64,000 bases of DNA from Cohnella sp. AR92 (lineage in GTDB: Bacteria; Bacillota; Bacilli; Paenibacillales; Paenibacillaceae): NCBI RefSeq assembly GCF_003990975.1, contig NZ_RZJR01000010.1:178785-242784 (forward strand), in the 5' to 3' direction. How positions within the stretch are numbered: the stretch's first letter is position 1; each line of letters begins with the position of its first letter. This document shows, one piece after another, positions 1 to 8,165 of this stretch. The notes under the pieces are model-generated. The model was given only the letters and a program-made list of their open reading frames with translations, was not told where the DNA came from and made no database searches. Made by a program: the position numbers and the translations under genes.

Positions 1-357
1 GCTTTCGATAAGGCCTGTGAGCGTCAAAAGCCAGCTGCAGGCCTTATCCACCATTCGGATCGCGGCTCTCAGTATGCCTCAGCAGAGTACCGGGAACGGT
101 TAACGAAAAACAACATGATAGGCAGCATGAGCCGAAAAGGGAATTGCTATGACAATGCCTGTATTGAGGCATTTCATAGTGTGATAAAGAAAGAGCTCAT
201 TTACCAAACCAAATTTAGAACTCGTAAACAGGCCTATGATGCCATTTACGAGTACATCGAGTTGGAGTACAACCGCATTCGCATCCACTCGACCATTAGC
301 TACTTAACTCCTCATGCTTGCGAGAAAAAGTACTACGAGCAACTCCAGGGAGCGTAA
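1..357 (+). mobile_element. IS3-family transposase orfB, C-terminal part (window-truncated)
   Basis: The reading frame is open from base 1 and encodes the C-terminal ~118 residues of an IS3-family (IS150-like) DDE integrase. Seen in the sequence: the HSDRGSQY block holding the second catalytic Asp, then the NCYDNACIEAFHS block holding the catalytic Glu, then a YRIRIHSTISYLTPH-type tail (YNRIRIHS). The protein would cut and join IS ends. The N-terminal half, the helper orfA and the left inverted repeat lie outside the window, so activity cannot be judged. Base composition is more AT-rich than the neighbouring chromosomal genes, as expected for a mobile element. Confidence 0.93.
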
Positions 358-359
358 AG

Positions 360-379
360 TTGTGTCCACTTTCTTGACA
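360..379 (+). repeat. Right terminal inverted repeat of the IS3-type element
   Basis: Directly after the transposase stop codon lies TGTGTCCACTTTCTTGACA, which has the form of an IS3-family right end (outer end TGTCAAGAAAGTGGACA read on the minus strand). The left end is outside the window, so the match between the two ends and the target duplication cannot be checked. Confidence 0.6.
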
Positions 380-388
380 GAGGTACAC

Positions 389-568
389 GATTGAGCTTCC
401 GTCGGGACGATAGTCGACTACTTCGACTATCGGTGCTCTCGATCGAGCTACCGGCGGGAAGTTAGTCGATTTTCTCGACTATCGGCGCTCCCGATCGAGC
501 TTCCGGCGGGACGTTAGTCGACTATTTCGACTATCGGCGCTCTCGATCAGGTTTTCGGCAGGGCATTC
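389..568. repeat. 52-bp tandem repeat array A (3 full units plus partial fourth)
   Basis: Units start at 389, 441 and 493, and a decayed partial unit starts at 545. Each full unit is 52 bp with only a few substitutions. Each holds a hairpin: in unit 1 CGATAGTCGA-ctact-TCGACTATCG pairs over 10 bp, while units 2 and 3 keep TAGTCGA/TCGACTA arms. The flanks (GAGCTTCCGGCGGGACG and CGGCGCTCTC) are GC-rich. There are no unique spacers between units, so it is not a CRISPR. It lies between the IS end and the glnA terminator, with no gene in 380-655. Array B at 39346 has the same period and a similar design. Confidence 0.9.
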
Positions 569-655
569 GGTAAGCAGAATCGCCTTCGGCGGGTCAAGGT
601 AAGCAGCAGCGGCCAGCTAGGGAGGAATTTATCCTTTCTGTTACTCAAACCAAAA

Positions 656-685
656 AACCACCCCAAGCCTTCGCTTGGGGTGGTT
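656..685 (-). terminator. Rho-independent terminator of glnRA
   Basis: On the minus strand AACCACCCCAAG pairs with CTTGGGGTGGTT around a short GCGAAGGC-type loop and is followed by TTTTTT. It lies 20 bases beyond the glnA stop codon. Confidence 0.92.
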
Positions 686-705
686 CCGTTCTAAAAGCAT
701 CGCTA

Positions 706-2037
706 TTAGTAAGTGGTCATGTACTGATCGCGTTCCCATTGGTGGATCTGGGTGCGGTAAATGTCCCACTCGATCTCCTTCATCTCGTAGAAGTGGCTGA
801 GCGCGTGATCTCCCAGCGCCTCGCACACGACTTCGTCGCGGAGCAGGTCGCCCAGCGCTTCGTGAAGGTCGCCCGGCAGGCTCGGGATGCCGGCTTCTTC
901 GCGTTCCTCTTCCGTCATCACGTAGATGTTGCGATCGACGGGAGCCGGAAGCGGAGTCTTCTTCTGAATGCCGTCCAGGCCGGCTTTCAGCATGACCGCC
1001 AACGCGAGGTAAGGGTTCGCGGCCGGGTCCGGGTTGCGGACTTCGACGCGCGTGCTGAGCCCGCGGGACGCCGGGATTCGGATCATCGGGCTGCGGTTGC
1101 TCGCCGACCAAGCCACGTATACCGGAGCTTCGTAGCCCGGAACGAGTCGCTTGTACGAGTTGATCGTCGGGTTCGTGATCGCCGCCATGCCGCGAGCGTG
1201 CTTGAGGATGCCGGCCATGAACTGGCGGGCGGTCGTGCTCAAGCCGATCTTGTCGTTCTGCTCGAAGAACGCGTTCTCGTTGCCGCGGAACAGCGACAAG
1301 TGGCAGTGCATGCCGGAACCGTTCACGCCGAACAGCGGCTTCGGCATGAACGTCGCATGCAGGCCGTGCTGTCTGGCGATCGTCTTGACGACGATCTTGA
1401 ACGTCTGGATCTGGTCGGCCGCGCGAATCGCATCCGCGTACTTGAAGTCGATCTCGTGCTGCCCCGGAGCGACTTCATGGTGGGAAGCTTCCACTTCGAA
1501 GCCCATCTCTTCGAGCATAAGCACGATATCGCGGCGGCAGTTCTCGCCCAAGTCCGTCGGCGCAAGGTCGAAGTAACCGCCTTGGTCGTTCAGCTCGTTC
1601 GTCGGGTTGCCCTTCTCGTCCGTCTGGAACAGGAAGAATTCCGGCTCCGGTCCGACGTTCATCGTGCTGAAGCCCATCTCTTCCGCTTCCTGAAGCGCGC
1701 GCTTCAGAATGCCGCGAGGGTCGCCCGCGAACGGAGTTCCGTCCGGCATGTAGACGTCGCAGATCAAGCGGGCGACGCGATCTTCCGTCACCCAAGGGAA
1801 AACGACCCACGTATCCAAGTCCGGATACAGGTACATGTCGGATTCCTCGATGCGCACGTAGCCTTCGATCGAAGAGCCGTCGAACATCATCTTGTTGTCC
1901 AGCGCCTTAGGCAGCTGGCTGACCGGAATCTCCACGTTCTTGATGATGCCCATCAAGTCCGTGAACTGCAGGCGAACGAAGCGAACGTTCTGTTCCTTAG
2001 CTATTCTCATAATATCTTCGCGAGTGTAATTGCTCAT
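706..2037 (-). CDS. glnA: Glutamine synthetase, type I-alpha
   Basis: Makes glutamine from glutamate, ammonia and ATP; cytoplasmic dodecamer and main entry of ammonium. The 443-residue length and the start [20 protein letters not shown] match Firmicute GlnA. Visible motifs are [11 protein letters not shown] near residue 53, [10 protein letters not shown] (active-site metal and glutamate region), and [17 protein letters not shown] (ATP and substrate loop). The C-terminal end, near residues 420-443, is the segment that in Bacillus contacts GlnR when the enzyme is feedback-inhibited. There is no adenylylation-type insertion, as expected for the I-alpha class. It follows glnR by 31 bases in one operon and ends at a strong terminator. 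Confidence 0.98.
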   Translation of the reverse strand: MSNYTREDIMRIAKEQNVRFVRLQFTDLMGIIKNVEIPVSQLPKALDNKMMFDGSSIEGYVRIEESDMYLYPDLDTWVVFPWVTEDRVARLICDVYMPDGTPFAGDPRGILKRALQEAEEMGFSTMNVGPEPEFFLFQTDEKGNPTNELNDQGGYFDLAPTDLGENCRRDIVLMLEEMGFEVEASHHEVAPGQHEIDFKYADAIRAADQIQTFKIVVKTIARQHGLHATFMPKPLFGVNGSGMHCHLSLFRGNENAFFEQNDKIGLSTTARQFMAGILKHARGMAAITNPTINSYKRLVPGYEAPVYVAWSASNRSPMIRIPASRGLSTRVEVRNPDPAANPYLALAVMLKAGLDGIQKKTPLPAPVDRNIYVMTEEEREEAGIPSLPGDLHEALGDLLRDEVVCEALGDHALSHFYEMKEIEWDIYRTQIHQWERDQYMTTY

Positions 2038-2068
2038 GACATCCTCCTTGGATTAGGCGGAACCCGGA

Positions 2069-2488
2069 TTATTTGTTCTTGAAGAAGCGCGAGAGCTCGC
2101 CCTGAATAAGCGATACCTGACCCGGGCGCTTGTTGCCTGCCATCAGCTGCTGCTTCAGCAGACGATGGAGCTGAGAATCCGTCATCTCGCGGCGCTTGAC
2201 CTCGGATTGCTCGCTGATGATCGTTCCGTCGTCGGCGCCTTCGCCGACCGGGTTCATCACCTGCTTGATCCCCGCGATATTGACGCCCTTCTCGATGAGC
2301 GCCTTGATCTCCAACAGCCGTTCTACATCATTGAAAGAGAACATCCGTTGGTTCCCTGCCGTCCGGGCGGGCTGGATTAACTCGTGCTGTTCATAATAAC
2401 GAATTTGCCGGGCTGTCAGGTCCGTCAGCTTCATGACGATACCAATTGGGAATAACGCCATATTCCTTCTTATCTCATCGCCAGCCAT
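2069..2488 (-). CDS. glnR: MerR-family nitrogen repressor GlnR
   Basis: Represses glnRA and other nitrogen genes when glutamine is plentiful, using feedback-inhibited glutamine synthetase as co-repressor. The protein has 139 residues. The N-terminal winged helix is clear (LFPIGIVMKLTDLTARQIRYYEQHELIQPARTAGNQRMFSFNDV) and there is a short basic/hydrophobic C-terminal tail typical of GlnR. The ATG at 2488 is chosen because GGAAGG lies 9 bases upstream; an in-frame TTG at 2497 abuts the ribosome-binding site. The gene heads the glnRA operon and a GlnR box overlaps its own promoter, so it should be autoregulated. Confidence 0.97.
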   Translation of the reverse strand: MAGDEIRRNMALFPIGIVMKLTDLTARQIRYYEQHELIQPARTAGNQRMFSFNDVERLLEIKALIEKGVNIAGIKQVMNPVGEGADDGTIISEQSEVKRREMTDSQLHRLLKQQLMAGNKRPGQVSLIQGELSRFFKNK

Positions 2489-2533
2489 ACGTATCAACCT
2501 TCCATTAAGACACTTTGTTTTGTAACCTCTTCC

Positions 2534-2562
2534 ATTGTAACTTCATTCCACAAACGTGTCAA
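2534..2562 (-). promoter_or_regulatory. SigA-type promoter of glnRA overlapped by a GlnR/TnrA box
   Basis: On the minus strand TTGACA (2562-2557) and TACAAT (2539-2534) are separated by exactly 17 bases. The plus strand 2536-2552 reads TGTAA-N7-CCACA, one mismatch from the GlnR/TnrA consensus TGTNA-N7-TNACA, and it covers the -10 and spacer. A poorer half match (TGTCA) lies at 2557-2561. Bound GlnR would block RNA polymerase, as in the glnRA promoters of other Bacillales. Confidence 0.85.
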
Positions 2563-2624
2563 TGAATGTAAGGTTTAATTACGGAATTCAATGCCGATTT
2601 TCGTCGATCCGACGCCCATTTTCA

Positions 2625-3878
2625 TCAAAGCAGATTTTTGCCCTGCATGTCCTCTATCACCTGACGTACCGCTAATTTAACATGAGCGTACGTTAGCCCG
2701 CCTTGCATGAAGGCTATGTAAGGTTCGCGAATCGGAGCGTCGGCGGACAGCTCCAAGCTCCCTCCTTGAATGAAGGTTCCGGCAGCCATGATGACAGGGT
2801 TCTCGTACCCCGGCATGTCCCACGGCTCGGGAACGACGTGAGAATCCACGGCAGCGGCGCGTTGGACGGCTTGGACGAATGTTATCAAATGTTCCGCCGA
2901 ACGGAAGCGGATCGCCTGAATCAGGTCGGTGCGCGGATCGTTCCAACGCGGATGGGTCTCGAACCCGAGCCGTTCGAACGCGCTTGCGGCGAACACGCTG
3001 CCCTTGACCGCCTGCGAGACGAGCAGCGGAGCGAGGAACAAGCCCTGGAAAATCGATCGGGTCGTGCCGAGCATCGCGCCAACCTCGGCACCGATCCCCG
3101 GAGCTGTCAGGCGGTAAGCGGCCAATTCGACGAGATCCCTGCGCCCGGCAATATAGCCGCCGCTGGATGCGATCCCGCCTCCCGGGTTCTTGATCAGAGA
3201 GCCGGCGATCAGGTCGACTCCGACCTCCGTCGGCTCCCGCTCCTCGGTGAACTCTCCATAACAGTTGTCGGCGAAAATAATCGCATCGTTCTTGAGCATC
3301 CGGAGCTTCTTAACCATCTCGTCAATCTTCTCGATCGTAAACGATGGTCTCCAATCGTAGCCCCGGGAGCGCTGTATCGCGAATACCTTCGTGCGCGGAG
3401 TGGCCGCCGCCGCGACGGCATCCCAATCGACTTCCCCGTCCGGCATCAGCGGCACGAAGGTAAAGCCGACTCCCCAGTCGGCAAGCGAGCCTGTCCCGTC
3501 GCCCGGAGACCCAAGCACTTTGTGCAGCGTATCGTAAGGCTTGCCCGTCACGAACACGATCTCGTCCCCCGGACGGAGAACGCCGAACAGCGCGATGCCG
3601 ATCGTATGCGTCCCCGAGACGAGATGCGGACGGACGATGGCCGCTTCCGCGCCGAACACGTCCGCATACACTTCGTCCAGCACCTCGCGGCCGCGGTCAT
3701 TGTATCCGTAGCCGGTCGATGGATTAAAGTGGAAGTCGCTTACCTTGTGTTTCTGGAAAGCCTTGATGACCTTCCATTGATTGCGCTCGGCAATCTCGTC
3801 GACCTCGTTCAATCTAGCTCTCGCCGCATTCTCCGCATCTCTCGCGAAGCTTTCCCAATTTCCATTCCAGTTACTCAT
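2625..3878 (-). CDS. Methionine gamma-lyase-related PLP enzyme (YnbB / aluminium-resistance family)
   Basis: A fold-type I PLP protein of 417 residues, of the family annotated as aluminium resistance or methionine gamma-lyase-like protein (B. subtilis YnbB). Seen: a glycine-rich cofactor site GTHTIGIALFGVLRPGDE, an Asp in FADNCYGEF that would hold the PLP nitrogen, and SLIKNPGGGIASSGGYI with the Schiff-base Lys. The physiological substrate is unknown. It sits between hflX and glnR exactly as in B. subtilis, but is separated from glnR by the glnR promoter region. The gene ends about 60 bases before that promoter. Confidence 0.93.
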   Translation of the reverse strand: MSNWNGNWESFARDAENAARARLNEVDEIAERNQWKVIKAFQKHKVSDFHFNPSTGYGYNDRGREVLDEVYADVFGAEAAIVRPHLVSGTHTIGIALFGVLRPGDEIVFVTGKPYDTLHKVLGSPGDGTGSLADWGVGFTFVPLMPDGEVDWDAVAAAATPRTKVFAIQRSRGYDWRPSFTIEKIDEMVKKLRMLKNDAIIFADNCYGEFTEEREPTEVGVDLIAGSLIKNPGGGIASSGGYIAGRRDLVELAAYRLTAPGIGAEVGAMLGTTRSIFQGLFLAPLLVSQAVKGSVFAASAFERLGFETHPRWNDPRTDLIQAIRFRSAEHLITFVQAVQRAAAVDSHVVPEPWDMPGYENPVIMAAGTFIQGGSLELSADAPIREPYIAFMQGGLTYAHVKLAVRQVIEDMQGKNLL

Positions 3879-3900
3879 CTAGGCCAATCCCCGTTTCTCC

Positions 3901-5208
3901 CTATTCAGCGCCGGAGCTATCGCCCTCAATAAAATAAGGCTCCAGCGGTCTCCCCCACTTCGCCATGTCGCTTTCGTTCAAGCGAACCGTCAACAGCAGC
4001 CAATCGTCTTCGGTCTCTTGGGCTTCTACGTCTCCTACCCGATAAGCAAGCGAAGCCAGGTCCCCGCGCGATGCGGGGATTCTCAGCGTCGTGACGCGGC
4101 CGAGAAGCTTGTCCTCGATGCGCCCGAGAAGCATGTCCATATCGGCTTCGTTAAAAGCGCTCACCCGAAGAGCATCCGAGCCGCCCGAGAGCAGCTCCGA
4201 TTCCGACGGCGGGCAAATATCGATCTTGTTATAGACGAGAAGCGTCGGCTTGCCCGACGCACCCAGCTCGCCAAGTACCTCCTCCACGACTTCGCGTTGA
4301 CGATCGCGCATCGGGGAGGAGGCATCCATGACATGCAGAAGCAGATCGGCTTCATTCGCTTCCTCGAGCGTTGCCCGGAAAGCGGCAACCAGATCGTGAG
4401 GAAGGTTCTGAATGAACCCGACCGTGTCGGTAAGCAGCACTTCCTTGCCGCTCGGCAGCTTCAATTGGCGGGAGGTCGGATCCAGCGTGGCGAAGAGCTT
4501 GTTCTCCGCCAATACGTCCGCTTTGGTCAGCTGGCGAAGCAGCGTGGACTTCCCCGCGTTCGTGTAGCCGACAAGCGCGACTTGAACCGCCCCCGTCTTG
4601 CGCCTGCGCTCCCGGTGCAGGCTGCGGTGCGCCAGGACGCCTTCGAGCTGCCTCTTCAATTCGGAGATCCGGTTGCGAATATGCCGGCGATCGGTCTCGA
4701 GCTTCGTCTCCCCGGGTCCTCTCGTACCGATCCCGCCGCCGAGCCTCGAGAGATTCTTCCCTTGGCCGGAGAGGCGAGGCAGCAGATAGGTGAGCTGCGC
4801 GAGCTCGACCTGCAGAATCCCTTCGCGCGTCTTCGCCCTGCCGGCGAAAATATCGAGAATAAGCTGCGTACGGTCGATGATCTTCGCATCGAGCGATTCT
4901 TCCAGGTTGCGCACTTGCGCGCCGGACAGCTCCTGGTCGAAGATCACGGTCGAGATGCCGTCCCGCTCGACAAGCTCCTTGAGCTCCAATGCCTTGCCCT
5001 TCCCGACGAACCATTTCGAATCGGGAACGTCGCGGTTCTGCATGACGGTTCCCGCCACTTCGACGCCTGCCGTCTCGGCGAGCTGAACGAGCTCTTCCAG
5101 GGAATGTTGCGGATCGACGCCCGAACGGCGGCTCTCGTCCGTCACCAGACTGACGAGCAGCGCCCTTTCCTGTTGTTCCGCGCCGGTATCATATGTGTAG
5201 CCTCTCAT
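3901..5208 (-). CDS. hflX: Ribosome-associated GTPase HflX
   Basis: HflX binds the 50S subunit and helps split stalled or heat-damaged ribosomes. Order in the protein: N-terminal HflX domain (DPQHSLEELVQLAETAGVEV...), a helical linker with the SRLGGGIGTRGPGETKLE signature, then the G domain with G1 GYTNAGKST, G3 DTVGFIQNLP and G4 NKID. The start is uncertain. An ATG at 5208 has GGAGG 14 bases upstream, while an in-frame ATG at 5229 (7 residues longer) has no good ribosome-binding site. It lies between spoVK and the ynbB-like gene, as in B. subtilis (ynbA). Confidence 0.96.
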   Translation of the reverse strand: MRGYTYDTGAEQQERALLVSLVTDESRRSGVDPQHSLEELVQLAETAGVEVAGTVMQNRDVPDSKWFVGKGKALELKELVERDGISTVIFDQELSGAQVRNLEESLDAKIIDRTQLILDIFAGRAKTREGILQVELAQLTYLLPRLSGQGKNLSRLGGGIGTRGPGETKLETDRRHIRNRISELKRQLEGVLAHRSLHRERRRKTGAVQVALVGYTNAGKSTLLRQLTKADVLAENKLFATLDPTSRQLKLPSGKEVLLTDTVGFIQNLPHDLVAAFRATLEEANEADLLLHVMDASSPMRDRQREVVEEVLGELGASGKPTLLVYNKIDICPPSESELLSGGSDALRVSAFNEADMDMLLGRIEDKLLGRVTTLRIPASRGDLASLAYRVGDVEAQETEDDWLLLTVRLNESDMAKWGRPLEPYFIEGDSSGAE

Positions 5209-5259
5209 CGCTCGCGTGTATTCCTCCATTATCGTCTATGAACTTATTTTCCCCTCATG

Positions 5260-6282
5260 CTAAACGCGCTTCTCTTCCGTCAGGTCTTCCGGCTTCAGCG
5301 TCATGAGCTCCTGCCTGCCGGGAGACGCTTCCGGGTATTGCATCAGGAGCCGCACCGCCTGATTGCGGATCGCCCTCTCCAGCATGTTGCGCACGAATCT
5401 CGCGTTACTGAAGTGAAAGGGGGAATCCTCGCGCTCCTGCAGGATCAACTGCCGAATGCGCTGCAGCGATTGCGGAAGCCAGATATATTCCCGATCCTTC
5501 GCCATGCCCTCCGCGATCTGGATCAGCTGGTCGGGCGTGTAATCCGGGAACTCCATCTGAATCGGGAACCGGGAAGGCAGCCCGGGGTTCGTCATGAGGA
5601 AAAAATCGATCTCCATCGTATACCCGGCCAGGATCAAAACAAATTGATTCTTGTAATCCTCCATCGCCTTCACGAGCGTATCGATCGCTTCCTTGCCGAA
5701 GTCCTTCTCCCCGCCGCGGGCAAGGCTGTACGCCTCATCCACGAAGAGCACCCCTCCGAGAGCTTTCTTGACGAGATCCCGGGTCTTCTGGGCGGTGTGT
5801 CCGATGTATTCCCCGACGAGGTCCGCCCTCTCTACCTCGACAAGATGCCCCTTGGTTAGCAGTCCCATCCCTTGGAACAGTCTCGCGAGCAGCCTCGCCA
5901 CCGTCGTTTTGCCCGTGCCCGGATTCCCTTTGAAGATCATATGGTAGACATGAGCCTGGCTGGACAGCCCGGCATCGCTGCGGAAATGAGCGATCTGCAG
6001 CAAGGCGTAAATCTCGTACACAAGGGCCTTTACATTGTCCAGCCCCGTCATCTTATCGAGCTCTCTCTGCCACTCCAGCCAAGGGCCGGAGGCCGGGATC
6101 GATCGGGCCATGGCGTCAGAAGAAGCCGCCGCCGAAGCGCCGACTCCATCATTGGATCTAAGAACGACGTTAATCTGCCTGGAGGGACGGGACTGAGCCC
6201 GATTCCCGCTATCGGAATATCTCGCGCCGATGTTCAACGCCATCACCCCGCAAGAGCTGAAGTCGGCCGATGCTTGCTTCAT
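5260..6282 (-). CDS. spoVK: Stage V sporulation protein K, AAA ATPase
   Basis: A CbxX/CfqX-type AAA+ ATPase of 340 residues needed for late spore maturation in Bacillus. Seen: Walker A GNPGTGKTTVARL, Walker B GGVLFVDEAYSL, sensor 1 region FVLILAGYTMEIDFF and an arginine-finger region LPSRFPIQMEF. About 90 residues before the ATPase core are low in conservation and Ser/Ala-rich, so the exact start could be further downstream. It is the first gene of the spoVK-hflX pair and marks the organism as a spore former. Confidence 0.95.
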   Translation of the reverse strand: MKQASADFSSCGVMALNIGARYSDSGNRAQSRPSRQINVVLRSNDGVGASAAASSDAMARSIPASGPWLEWQRELDKMTGLDNVKALVYEIYALLQIAHFRSDAGLSSQAHVYHMIFKGNPGTGKTTVARLLARLFQGMGLLTKGHLVEVERADLVGEYIGHTAQKTRDLVKKALGGVLFVDEAYSLARGGEKDFGKEAIDTLVKAMEDYKNQFVLILAGYTMEIDFFLMTNPGLPSRFPIQMEFPDYTPDQLIQIAEGMAKDREYIWLPQSLQRIRQLILQEREDSPFHFSNARFVRNMLERAIRNQAVRLLMQYPEASPGRQELMTLKPEDLTEEKRV

Positions 6283-6309
6283 GCCGCTACCTCAATCTAT
6301 TCCGGGACT

Positions 6310-6969
6310 TCAGCCTCCATGCAATAACCACTTCTCGCCCAGCCATTTGGTATAGGCCAATACTTCTCTTGTCCGATGATACGCCATGTTCAGCACCTTG
6401 CTGTCCGTAACGCTCACCTGTACGTCTTGGTAACCCAGATACTCCGCGATATCCTGCGACCTTGAGCCATGATATTGATGCGTCACGATGACCGCCCGGC
6501 TCCAGCCCTCTTCCTTCATGATCCGCTGGCTGAAGAGCAGGTTGTCGTAGGTGCTGTGGGAGTTCGATTCGAGCACGATCGCCTCCGCCGGGACGCCTTG
6601 GCCCAACAGATAATCGCGCATGCCCTCCGCCTCCGTCAGTTTCCCGCCTTCCGCATCCATTCCCCCGGACAGCAGAAAATGCTCGAACGTGCCGGAACGA
6701 TACAGCGACAGAGCCTGATCGAGACGTTCTTCGAGCGCGGGACTCGGCTTGTCCTGCCACAATCTCGCTCCCAGCACGATGCCGACATCCGCCTTCTTCG
6801 GCGTTCCTTGCGCCGGCAAGCCTTCGTAACGATTAATGATCCACCATAAAGAGCCGCACCAGATGACGAGAGCGGCGGCGCCCAGCGCGACAAGGCGGAT
6901 CGCCCACTTCAGGTAACTCCTTGACCGGGAACGCACCGCCGCTTGATCCGTGCCGACGGTCGCCATCAT
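6310..6969 (-). CDS. YdcF/SanA family membrane protein (DUF218)
   Basis: A 219-residue protein with one N-terminal membrane anchor (about residues 24-48, LVALGAAALVIWCGSLWW) and an extracytoplasmic DUF218 domain. The domain motifs DVGIVLGARLW, HFLLSGG and AEAIVLESNSHSTYDNL are all visible. Family members act in envelope integrity (SanA, ElyC), but the reaction is not known. Its ATG overlaps the stop of the upstream DUF402 gene by ATGA, so the two are translationally coupled. Confidence 0.85.
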   Translation of the reverse strand: MMATVGTDQAAVRSRSRSYLKWAIRLVALGAAALVIWCGSLWWIINRYEGLPAQGTPKKADVGIVLGARLWQDKPSPALEERLDQALSLYRSGTFEHFLLSGGMDAEGGKLTEAEGMRDYLLGQGVPAEAIVLESNSHSTYDNLLFSQRIMKEEGWSRAVIVTHQYHGSRSQDIAEYLGYQDVQVSVTDSKVLNMAYHRTREVLAYTKWLGEKWLLHGG

Positions 6970-7526
6970 CGCGCGCCCTGCTCCCAGCCAAGCTGTTCAA
7001 GCAGAACCTTGCGGTGATGAAGGCTCATATCGAAGTAAGGGAAACGCTTCTGCCGGATCAAGGAGAGCAGCCTTCCGGCCGTCTTCTGCGCCATCGCGGA
7101 ATCCCGGGCCGTAATATGCCCTTCGTCCAGCGCTTCCTCCAGCTCGTCCTCGTCGAGCAGCAAGGTCTCTCCCGTCGGAAGCACGACGATATCCAGGTAC
7201 AGGTCGTCGAACCACGGCACCTGCTGATCGGTCAAGCCTTGCGTTTTGCAGATGTCAATGTACCATTGCACGACCCTTCCTTTGTCATCGAACATGGTCG
7301 TGACCACGAAGTGCTCGCCTCGGGGAAAATGCTGCATCCACAAGTATCCTTTGTCCGCGAGACACATTCTACGCCCGTTGTATTCTTTCCATAAGGGGTC
7401 GCGCAGCTCATGGATTCTGTACAGCGTCACGAATCCCCGAAAGCTCGGGTCGTCGTACGGAATACAGGCATAGCTCTTCTTGAGAATTCGGCGCCAATTC
7501 GCCCTATCTGAAAATTTACGTTTCAT
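6966..7526 (-). CDS. DUF402 protein, nucleoside tri/diphosphatase-like
   Basis: A 186-residue member of the DUF402 family, whose characterised Gram-positive members (Ntdp) hydrolyse nucleoside tri- and diphosphates with divalent metals. Typical features are the YRIHELRDPLWKEYNG segment, a beta-barrel core (FVVTTMFDDKGRVVQWYIDIC) and the acidic metal-binding stretch WFDDLYLDIVVLPTGE followed by LLDEDELEEAL. It overlaps the downstream YdcF gene by four bases. Substrate specificity is inferred from family only. Confidence 0.85.
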   Translation of the reverse strand: MKRKFSDRANWRRILKKSYACIPYDDPSFRGFVTLYRIHELRDPLWKEYNGRRMCLADKGYLWMQHFPRGEHFVVTTMFDDKGRVVQWYIDICKTQGLTDQQVPWFDDLYLDIVVLPTGETLLLDEDELEEALDEGHITARDSAMAQKTAGRLLSLIRQKRFPYFDMSLHHRKVLLEQLGWEQGAR

Positions 7527-7632
7527 GACTGATTTCGTCTCCGGAAAATGATTTACACAAAGCTTACCACAAGTTCACTATTCTCACCAGTGAACGACAG
7601 GCTAATCTGTCAGAAGCCAGTGAAAACGGACG

Positions 7633-8079
7633 TTACTCCTCCCATTTCTTGCCCATTCGGACATGCGGGATACCCGCATCCATAAAGATGTCGGGCGACA
7701 AGGTCTTGTAGCCAAGCTTATGATAGAACGCTTCCGCCGAGCATTGGGCATCCAGGATCGCGCCCTTGAAGCCCTCCTGCCGCGCTCCTTCCTCCATCGT
7801 CTCCACGAGCAGCCTTCCGATCGAGCGGCCGCGATGAGGCTTCAGCACGGCGATCCGCTGCAGCTTGGCGATCCCCGGTTCATACTCCTTCCATCGGGAT
7901 GCCCCGATCGGCGTCCCGTCGTCATCGATGGCCAGATAGTGTCGGCATGCTTCCGGCGAGACGTCGTATTCGTCCCATTCCAGCTCCGGAGAGACGTTCT
8001 GCTCCTTGACGAACACCTCGCCCCGTACGTACTGCGCTTGCTTCAGCTGCTCTTCTGTCGTGATTCGCTTGCAGATCAT
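7633..8079 (-). CDS. GNAT family N-acetyltransferase (YjcF-like)
   Basis: A 148-residue GNAT. The acetyl-CoA loop is seen as LQRIAVLKPHRGRSIGRLLVETM (R/QxxGxG/A type), preceded by the beta-strand SRWKEYEPGIAKL and followed by the substrate-side FYHKLGYKTLSP block. The N-terminal half (AQYVRGEVFVKEQNV) resembles the ElaA/YjcF subgroup. The acceptor is unknown. It is a single gene, separated from the upstream PBP gene by a strong hairpin at 8126. Confidence 0.85.
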   Translation of the reverse strand: MICKRITTEEQLKQAQYVRGEVFVKEQNVSPELEWDEYDVSPEACRHYLAIDDDGTPIGASRWKEYEPGIAKLQRIAVLKPHRGRSIGRLLVETMEEGARQEGFKGAILDAQCSAEAFYHKLGYKTLSPDIFMDAGIPHVRMGKKWEE

Positions 8080-8125
8080 GGGTGGTTCCTCCTTGTGTTA
8101 TCCGTGAAAAGTTATGTAGAGAGGG

Positions 8126-8161
8126 GGAGAGGGACAAGCCGTATCTCGCTTGTCCCTCTCC
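8126..8161 (-). terminator. Terminator-like hairpin after the class A PBP gene
   Basis: GGAGAGGGACAAG pairs with CTTGTCCCTCTCC (13 bp) around a 10-base loop, 5 bases past the PBP stop. The following minus-strand sequence is CCCTCTCT rather than a T run, so the efficiency is uncertain. Confidence 0.65.
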
Positions 8162-8165
8162 TTTG

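Noticed and set aside
739..2082. Long plus-strand frame opposite glnA
   Set aside because: It is the antisense shadow of a clear glutamine synthetase gene; its protein has the Arg/Val/His-rich composition of such shadows and no motif.
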